A DNA stretch of 32,389 nt, taken from NCBI GenBank assembly GCA_022340665.1, contig JAJDNM010000145.1:1-32389 (forward strand), in the 5' to 3' direction. Every line of letters begins with the position of its first letter. Position 1 is the first letter of the stretch. The DNA comes from Acidobacteriota bacterium (lineage in GTDB: Bacteria > Acidobacteriota > Thermoanaerobaculia > Thermoanaerobaculales > Sulfomarinibacteraceae). This document shows, one piece after another, positions 27,056 through 32,389 of this stretch. A program made the translations under genes and the position numbers. Under the pieces are notes generated by a model. The model had not been told where the DNA came from. It saw only the letters and a list, made by a program, of their open reading frames with translations, and did not search any database.

Positions 27056-29863
27056 ATGCAGGAAGACATTATCATCCGCGGAGCTCGCGAGCATAATTTG
27101 GCCAATATCGACGTCACCATCCCGCGTGATCGTCTGGTAGTGATCACCGGAGTTTCAGGCTCCGGCAAGTCATCTCTGGCGTTCGATACCCTGTTTGCCG
27201 AGGGCCAACGACGGTACGTGGAATCGCTGTCAGCCTACGCCCGCCAGTTCCTCGACCAGATGGAAAAACCCGACGTCGACACCATCGACGGGCTGTCGCC
27301 GGCGATTTCGATCGAGCAGAAGACGACGTCGCGGAACCCCAGGTCGACGGTTGGCACGGTCACCGAAATACATGATTACCTGCGCCTCTTGTGGGCTTCC
27401 ATTGGCCAGCCTGAATGCCCGGACTGTCAGCTACCGATCCGCCCGCGGAGCGTCCAACAGATGGTCGATCATCTCCTCGGCCTGCCCGAAGATACCCGGT
27501 TCATGCTCCTGGCACCGGTCGTCGAGGGGCGCAAAGGAGAACACAGGAGGGTCTTCGCTCAAATGGTCAGGGAAGGCTTCGTCAGAGCGCGGGTAGACGG
27601 CAAGATCACCGATGCCGGGGAGCCCGCCGAGCTCGACCGCAAGCGGAGGCACACCATCGAGGTCGTGGTGGATCGACTTTCGGTTCGCGAGGGGGTCGCC
27701 ACGCGCCTTGCAGATTCTCTGGAGACCGCTCTGCGAGTCGGTGAAGGGTTGGCGCTGGCGGTCCTGGAAGATGGTGATGAAATAGTCCTGTCTGCGCGTC
27801 ACGCCTGCCCCAGGTGCGGTTTCTCGCTGACCGAGATATCTCCGCGCCTGTTCAGCTTCAACTCGCCCCAGGGAGCGTGTCCAACCTGTTCCGGTCTGGG
27901 CTTCCTGCGCGAGGTCGACCCTGACAAGCTCATCCTCGACCCCGAACGGTCGCTGGCCAGTGGTTGCCTCGCGATGGTCGGCAAAAACCCAGGCTCCTGG
28001 TTCCGCCACCAGGTAGAGCAGATGTCGGAAGCGCTCGGCTTCGATCTCCAGACTCCGTGGCGCCGCCTGCCCGAGGAGGTCCGTCAGGTGCTGATGTACG
28101 GGACCGACGGAGAACACGAGTTCGTGTGGGAAGGACGAAAGGGAGCGTACCGATATCGCGATCGATTTGAAGGGGCACTTCCGCGGCTCGAGCGGAGGTT
28201 CGCCGAAACCAGCTCCGAGGCAGTACGCCGTGAGCTCGAAAAGTATATGTCTTTCGCAGCGTGCGGCGACTGCAAGGGGACGCGCCTCCGTCGCGAAGCG
28301 TTGTCGGTCAAAATTGCGGGCAACAGCCTGGTCGAAGTCTCGGCGCTACCTGTGAATCGTGCCCTGGATTGGTTTGACGATCTCGAACTATCCGAACGGG
28401 ATGCGGAAATCGCCGCAAAGATCCTGCGAGAGGTCCGCGACCGCCTCGGCTTCCTGGTGTCGGTCGGGCTCGACTACCTGACCCTCGACCGTATGGCGGG
28501 CACGCTGTCGGGCGGTGAAAGTCAACGAATTCGACTCGCGACCCAGGTCGGTTCGAAGCTGATGGGGGTCCTCTACGTCCTCGATGAACCCTCGATCGGG
28601 CTTCATCAGCGGGATAATCGGAGGCTATTGGAAACCCTTAAGGGGATGCGAGACCTCGGCAACACCGTGGTTGTAGTCGAACATGACGAGGAGACGATCC
28701 GTGAAGCGGACTGGGTGATCGATCTCGGTCCAGGGGCGGGCCGCAATGGTGGGCGGGTGGTCGCGAGCGGACCACCTGAATCGTTGGAATCCGTCGAAGA
28801 ATCCCTCACCGGCGCGTATCTCTCTGGAAAACGCTCCATACCGGTGCCAGCCAATCGGGCTCAGGGGAACGGGCACCGGTTGGTGATCCGTGGTGCGGCC
28901 GAGCACAACCTGAAAGAGATCGATGTCGAGCTACCCCTTGGCCGCCTGATTTGTGTAACTGGCGTCTCGGGCTCCGGAAAATCAACGCTGGTGAACGAGA
29001 TCGTCCACAAGGCCGTTGCCCACGAACTCTATGGGACGCTGGCCAAGCCCGGTCGACACGCAGGTGTCGACGGAGTCGATCTTCTCGACAAGGTGATCGC
29101 GATCGACCAGTCGCCAATCGGTCGCACACCGCGCTCCAATCCCGCGACCTACACCAAGGTCTTCGATCCGATCCGAGCACTGTTTGCCGCGACCACTGAC
29201 GCCCGAGCTCGTGGCTACAAGCCGGGGCGATTCTCGTTCAACGTTCGCGGAGGCCGCTGCGAGGCCTGTCAGGGCGCCGGCCAACTTCGCATCGAAATGC
29301 ATTTTCTCCCCGACGTTTTCGTCACCTGCGATCAGTGCAAGGGCTCCCGATACAACCGCGAAACCCTCGAAGTCCACTACAAGGGCCTCAGCATCGCGGA
29401 GGTGCTTGATATGACTGTGAATCAGGCGCGTGAGGTCTTTGGGTCCGTGCCGAAGATCGTCCGAGTACTGGACACCCTGATCGCCGTTGGGCTGGGTTAC
29501 CTTCACTTGGGTCAGCCGGCCACCACCCTTTCGGGTGGAGAAGCGCAGCGTATCAAGCTCTCACGAGAGTTGGCCAAAAGAGCAACTGGTCAGACGCTGT
29601 ACCTGCTCGATGAACCGACGACCGGGCTCCACTTCGACGACGTGCACAAGCTCCTTGCGGTGCTTCACGCTCTGGTTGATCGCGGCAATACGGTTGTCGT
29701 CATCGAACACAACCTCGATGTCATCAAGACCGCCGACTGGATTCTCGATCTCGGCCCAGAAGGTGGTGAGGCGGGTGGTGAGGTCGTGGTTGCCGGTACG
29801 CCCAACGAGGTCGCGAAGTGCAAAGGTTCCCACACTGGTAAGTTCCTGAAGAATTTGTTATGA
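27056..29863 (+). CDS. uvrA: Excinuclease ABC subunit A
   Basis: UvrA recognises DNA damage and loads UvrB in nucleotide excision repair. The 935-residue protein has two ABC ATPase halves: Walker A GVSGSGKSS (32-40) and GVSGSGKST (about 636), with signatures LSGGESQRIRLATQVGSKL (about 484) and LSGGEAQRIKLSREL (about 824), each followed by a D-loop (VLDEPSIGLHQRDN and LLDEPTTGLHFDDV). Zinc modules are present: ACPRCGF and ACPTCSG in the first half, and GRCEACQGAG with TCDQCKGSRYN (about 733-765) in the second. Length is close to E. coli (940). The ATG is preceded by a GGAG about a dozen bases upstream. The long leader suggests regulated expression; uvrA is commonly SOS-controlled. Confidence 0.98.
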   Translation: MQEDIIIRGAREHNLANIDVTIPRDRLVVITGVSGSGKSSLAFDTLFAEGQRRYVESLSAYARQFLDQMEKPDVDTIDGLSPAISIEQKTTSRNPRSTVGTVTEIHDYLRLLWASIGQPECPDCQLPIRPRSVQQMVDHLLGLPEDTRFMLLAPVVEGRKGEHRRVFAQMVREGFVRARVDGKITDAGEPAELDRKRRHTIEVVVDRLSVREGVATRLADSLETALRVGEGLALAVLEDGDEIVLSARHACPRCGFSLTEISPRLFSFNSPQGACPTCSGLGFLREVDPDKLILDPERSLASGCLAMVGKNPGSWFRHQVEQMSEALGFDLQTPWRRLPEEVRQVLMYGTDGEHEFVWEGRKGAYRYRDRFEGALPRLERRFAETSSEAVRRELEKYMSFAACGDCKGTRLRREALSVKIAGNSLVEVSALPVNRALDWFDDLELSERDAEIAAKILREVRDRLGFLVSVGLDYLTLDRMAGTLSGGESQRIRLATQVGSKLMGVLYVLDEPSIGLHQRDNRRLLETLKGMRDLGNTVVVVEHDEETIREADWVIDLGPGAGRNGGRVVASGPPESLESVEESLTGAYLSGKRSIPVPANRAQGNGHRLVIRGAAEHNLKEIDVELPLGRLICVTGVSGSGKSTLVNEIVHKAVAHELYGTLAKPGRHAGVDGVDLLDKVIAIDQSPIGRTPRSNPATYTKVFDPIRALFAATTDARARGYKPGRFSFNVRGGRCEACQGAGQLRIEMHFLPDVFVTCDQCKGSRYNRETLEVHYKGLSIAEVLDMTVNQAREVFGSVPKIVRVLDTLIAVGLGYLHLGQPATTLSGGEAQRIKLSRELAKRATGQTLYLLDEPTTGLHFDDVHKLLAVLHALVDRGNTVVVIEHNLDVIKTADWILDLGPEGGEAGGEVVVAGTPNEVAKCKGSHTGKFLKNLL

Positions 29864-29899
29864 GGCCAGCCGCGGCAGGAGTTTCGCGGACAATTCCGG

Positions 29900-30658
29900 T
29901 CAAGCCAGGATCGAATACCCACCGTCCACAATCAGCGTCTGGCCATGGATCATGGATGCATACTCGGTGCACAGGTAAACCACCACATTCGCGACATCCT
30001 GCGGATGAACCAATCGCCCAGCCGGGGTCCGTTCCCGAGCGCTTTCCAGGAGCTGTTCGCGGTTCGGAAAATGCAGCAGCGCGTCGGTATCCACTGTGCC
30101 CGCTGAAACTGCGTTGATCCGAAGCCCTTCGGGCGCGAATTCCGCCGCCAGGTGACGCACCATCGACTCCAGGGCGGCCTTGGATGCACCGACCGCAGTG
30201 TAGTTGGGGATGGCTCGTAATGCACCGAGCGAGGACACCGCGACCAGGGCTTTCTCGCCACGCGAGGACAGATTCAGAAAATGCTGGGTTATTGGCAACA
30301 AGGCGGCAGCGTTGATATGCATGGCCCAATCGAAGTGGTGCATAGTGAGCTCTCGGGCAGGCCTGAGTACTCCGGATGCCGCGTTCGAGACGACAATGTC
30401 GAGCCCTCCCCACGCCGCGTCGATCGCGGAGAAGAGTCGCTCCACATGCTCTGGCTTGGCCACATTTCCCTTGAGCACGAGGGCTCGGACACCCCGTGCC
30501 TCGATCTCTGCCGCAGTCTCTTCCGCTCGTGCCCTGTTCCGGAGGTAATTGATTGCCACGTCAACCTTGAAATCGGCCAGGGAAAGAGCAATCGCGCGGC
30601 CGATGCCGCGAGACGACCCGGTCACCAAGGCTCGATTACCACGGAGTTTGAGATCCAT
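29900..30658 (-). CDS. fabL: Enoyl-[acyl-carrier-protein] reductase, FabL type
   Basis: FabL reduces the enoyl-ACP double bond in the last step of fatty acid elongation using NADPH. This 252-residue SDR protein has the Rossmann motif TGSSRGIGRAIALSLA (13-28), the SNAASG motif and the active-site pair Tyr153/Lys160 separated by six residues (YTAVGASK), which distinguishes FabI/FabL from the usual YxxxK of SDRs. The C-terminal region (TVDTDALLHFPNRE, ARERTPAGRLV, GQTLIVDGGYS) matches the B. subtilis FabL pattern closely. The ATG at 30658 is chosen because AGGAGG lies five bases upstream; an ATG at 30676 would sit on the promoter. It converges with uvrA and diverges from HU. Confidence 0.88.
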   Translation of the reverse strand: MDLKLRGNRALVTGSSRGIGRAIALSLADFKVDVAINYLRNRARAEETAAEIEARGVRALVLKGNVAKPEHVERLFSAIDAAWGGLDIVVSNAASGVLRPARELTMHHFDWAMHINAAALLPITQHFLNLSSRGEKALVAVSSLGALRAIPNYTAVGASKAALESMVRHLAAEFAPEGLRINAVSAGTVDTDALLHFPNREQLLESARERTPAGRLVHPQDVANVVVYLCTEYASMIHGQTLIVDGGYSILA

Positions 30659-30676
30659 TTGCACCTCCTGGGTCAC

Positions 30677-30705
30677 AAACTACCCTCTGAATCGCCAGAA
30701 AACAA
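30677..30705 (-). promoter_or_regulatory. Promoter of fabL
   Basis: On the minus strand TTGTTT (30700-30705) is followed after 17 bases by TAGTTT (30677-30682). Both are moderate matches, but the spacing is ideal. The leader would be only about 12 bases, just enough to include the AGGAGG of fabL. The -35 overlaps the left arm of the palindrome in this gap. Confidence 0.55.
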
Positions 30706-30726
30706 GCGGGGACAGGGGTTTTCTGG
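30695..30726. promoter_or_regulatory. Palindromic operator candidate between fabL and hup
   Basis: CCAGAAAAC (30695-30703) and GTTTTCTGG (30718-30726) form a perfect 9-base inverted repeat with a 14-base spacer. It overlaps the putative fabL -35 and lies just upstream of the hup -35. Neither predicted transcript includes it, so it should act as DNA, most likely a repressor or activator site. The regulator is unknown. Confidence 0.55.
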
Positions 30727-30736
30727 TGATTTCCCC

Positions 30737-30765
30737 TTGACAGCGCGACAGCAGGCCGCCAATAT
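30737..30765 (+). promoter_or_regulatory. Promoter of hup
   Basis: A perfect -35 TTGACA (30737-30742) lies 17 bases upstream of CAATAT (30760-30765), a weak -10. TATGTT (30763-30768) is an alternative -10 with longer spacing. The leader would be about 20-25 bases and contains GGAGG before the ATG. Confidence 0.6.
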
Positions 30766-30795
30766 GTTCACTACATCAAAAACCTGGAGGTTCCG

Positions 30796-31089
30796 ATGAA
30801 CAAGACTGAAATGGCGATGAAGCTTGCAAAGAAGACCGGCATCAGTCAGGGCAAGGCCGCGGAGATCATCGACACGATGTTCTCTGCCCATCCGCGCAAG
30901 GGCCTGATTGCCACTGCTTTGGATGCAGGTGAGAAGGTGACGATTCCCGGCTTCGGCACGTTTGCCACCAAGCAGCGCGGTGCGCGCCAGGGCCGCAATC
31001 CGGCCACCGGCGCGACGATCATGATTCCGGCGAAGAAGTACGTGCACTTCAAGCCGGGCAAGACTCTCCGCGAGCGCGTCGAGAAGTAA
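30796..31089 (+). CDS. hup: DNA-binding protein HU
   Basis: HU is a small dimeric protein that bends and compacts DNA. The 97-residue product starts MNKTEMAMKLAKKTGISQGKA and contains the family signature IPGFGTFATKQRGARQGRNPATG, with the intercalating Pro in RNPATG, followed by IPAKKYVHFKPGKTLRERV. HU monomers are usually 90-95 residues; the few extra residues lie around SAHPRKGLIA. GGAGG lies before the ATG. It is transcribed alone, between its own TTGACA promoter and a strong terminator. IHF-type identity cannot be ruled out by eye, but the sequence resembles HU. Confidence 0.94.
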   Translation: MNKTEMAMKLAKKTGISQGKAAEIIDTMFSAHPRKGLIATALDAGEKVTIPGFGTFATKQRGARQGRNPATGATIMIPAKKYVHFKPGKTLRERVEK

Positions 31090-31168
31090 GGAGCGGGTTG
31101 CCGCCGGTTTTGCGGGGTCGAACCTCTGCGAACCGCGGTGAGAAGCCGACCCTGCCTGGGTCGCTTAT

Positions 31169-31203
31169 CGAGGCCGGGCTGACGCCCGGCCTCGTCATTT
31201 TTT
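31169..31203 (+). terminator. Intrinsic terminator of hup
   Basis: An 11-base-pair perfect stem (CGAGGCCGGGC at 31169-31179 paired with GCCCGGCCTCG at 31184-31194), a TGAC loop and a run of six T ending at 31203. There is no T-run for the opposite strand, so it serves the hup transcript only. The 79 bases between the hup stop and the stem carry no gene. Confidence 0.92.
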
Positions 31204-31220
31204 GACGGATTTTGCCGTCG

Positions 31221-32389
31221 TCATCGGGTGACGAAACGATAGGCCTTGGTGACGGTGACGCGGGTTTTCACCCGCACGTCGTCTTTTGTCGCCGGCCTGA
31301 ATCGGTATTTTCTGACAGCGTCCATCACCGCCTGTGGAATCCCGAAGCCCTCGTGATCGGCTCGGAGGACTGTCAGGTCCTCAACTGCTCCTTTGGCATT
31401 GACCGTCGCCTGCAGAATCACGATCCCGCGTCGCCTCGAATGGAGGGCGGCCCGCGGCCATGCGACCGGAGCTTCCTTGAGGATGACCGGCAGCGTGTCC
31501 ACATTTGAAGGGTCGACAAAATCATTCTCGGCCACCACCGAAGGCGGCACGGCATCTGTCGGTTGCAGTGGGGCGGCGGCGGTCGGAGAGATTGTCGGCC
31601 GCGGCGGCGGTCGGGTTTCAGCAACTGCTGTCGCCTCTTCCGGAGGTGGGGGACTGGCTACCGACTGGAGTTCGGCCTCGAGCTGCGCCGCTTCGGCGGC
31701 CTGGATGTGCTCTGCCTCGAGATCCGCCTCCTGCTGAAGCTTTGCCTCTTCCTCGGCCGCGATCTGACGTTGGAGCTCCTCGCGACGGTGCTCCTCCTCA
31801 CTGTCGCTCTGTCCTTGCGAGGCGCGGCGCTCGCTGTCGGCCAGACGCCGCTGCAGCTCCTCGATCTTTTCCTGCCGTGCGGTCAGCTCCTGGCGTATCT
31901 CCTCTTCTTTCTCCGCCATCATGTCGGAGACCAGGGCTTCAGCCAACTTTCGCATCTTCTCGTCCTGAGCTCGACGCTGGGCAGCGATCTCCTCGGCGGT
32001 GGGCGTTGGTGGGGGTGGGGGAACCGATGATCCTCGGCCAATCGTGAACCATAGGATCAGGGCAGTCGCTGCCGCGGCGACGACACCAGCGCCAATCCAC
32101 AGGCCCCTGCCGGCTCGAGAGTGTTGCTCGCCTGAACTCGGTGACTCCATGATGGCCTCTGGATCTACGACAGGTTTCAGATACGGCCCGACGTCGATCT
32201 TCCTTTCTGCGGCGATCTGCTCTTCCTCGGCTTCGATCTCGGAACGGAAGAGGCGATCGACGAAGAGTGCGAGGTTGAAGGTCGTGGGACTGTAGGCGCC
32301 TCCGTAGAGAAGCCTGTCGAGCTCCTTCTTGAAATCGGCGGCAGAACCGAAGCGGTTCTCGGGGCGTGGGGCAAGTGCACGCTCGAGCA
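31221..32389 (-). CDS. Ser/Thr protein kinase fused to a TonB C-terminal domain, partial
   Basis: The reading frame is open from the right edge of the window, so the gene's 5' part is missing. The first visible residues (LERALAPRPENRFGSAADFK, then ELDRLL) are the end of a PknB-type kinase domain. A juxtamembrane stretch (about 25-90) follows, then one membrane helix (about 95-116), a Pro-rich hinge, a long charged coiled coil (about 130-240), another Pro-rich segment, and a TonB C-terminal domain (last 80 residues, with WPRAALHSRRRGIVILQATV and VMDAVRKYRFRPA). The ATG at 32150 would give an apparently complete TonB-like protein of 309 residues, but the frame and kinase motifs upstream show it is internal. 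The kinase would be cytoplasmic and the TonB domain periplasmic. Confidence 0.85.
   Translation of the reverse strand, partial: LERALAPRPENRFGSAADFKKELDRLLYGGAYSPTTFNLALFVDRLFRSEIEAEEEQIAAERKIDVGPYLKPVVDPEAIMESPSSGEQHSRAGRGLWIGAGVVAAAATALILWFTIGRGSSVPPPPPTPTAEEIAAQRRAQDEKMRKLAEALVSDMMAEKEEEIRQELTARQEKIEELQRRLADSERRASQGQSDSEEEHRREELQRQIAAEEEAKLQQEADLEAEHIQAAEAAQLEAELQSVASPPPPEEATAVAETRPPPRPTISPTAAAPLQPTDAVPPSVVAENDFVDPSNVDTLPVILKEAPVAWPRAALHSRRRGIVILQATVNAKGAVEDLTVLRADHEGFGIPQAVMDAVRKYRFRPATKDDVRVKTRVTVTKAYRFVTR

Overview
The window is a compact piece of bacterial chromosome, roughly 60% G+C by eye, centred on the replication origin. It suits a Gram-negative, non-proteobacterial lineage. PdxS/PdxT-type vitamin B6 synthesis, folate-dependent TrmFO, a FabL-type enoyl-ACP reductase, a GyrB carrying the Gram-negative TOPRIM insertion, and a membrane Ser/Thr kinase fused to a TonB C-terminal domain together fit Acidobacteriota best. 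That assignment is an inference from gene content; no 16S gene or marker phylogeny is available here.

Layout. Positions 1-921 (minus) hold the 3'-to-5' cluster yidC (partial), rnpA and rpmH. Positions 1085-9918 (plus) hold dnaA, then an AT-rich origin with DnaA-box-like sites, then dnaN, recF, gyrB and gyrA. Genes on both sides point away from the origin. A CPBP-family membrane protease overlaps the end of gyrA. Positions 10565-13738 form a tight run: pdxS, pdxT, a crotonase-family enzyme and an unrecognised protein. A class II cyclic-nucleotide phosphodiesterase (minus) diverges from dprA-trmFO (plus, overlapping), which is followed by an 81-residue unknown. xerC and a GT2 glycosyltransferase run on the minus strand and converge on it. 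After a small DUF4177-type gene comes a minus-strand membrane/signalling block (22-25 kb): DUF4390 protein, NtrY-like sensor kinase, a large single-pass TPR protein and an RDD-like protein. On the plus strand a GAF/HD-GYP-like protein overlaps smpB. A strong extended -10 promoter and a structured leader then precede uvrA. fabL (minus) and an HU gene (plus) diverge from a shared region with a clean palindrome, and HU ends at a strong intrinsic terminator. The window ends inside a Ser/Thr kinase-TonB fusion gene (minus).

Genes are packed with 1-11 base overlaps at many junctions, which implies translational coupling. Several genes with no Shine-Dalgarno sequence (dnaA, the phosphodiesterase, the TPR gene, DUF4390) have a TANNNT-type -10 hexamer 6-9 bases before the ATG, so leaderless transcription is plausible.

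I see no tRNA, rRNA, CRISPR, insertion sequence, prophage or toxin system, and no stretch over 300 bases lacks a gene. The two longest gaps are the origin (2372-2613) and the uvrA leader (26799-27055). This is mostly a conserved housekeeping region. The observations worth following are regulatory signals and unusual residues or domain fusions; I did not find a convincing new multi-gene system.
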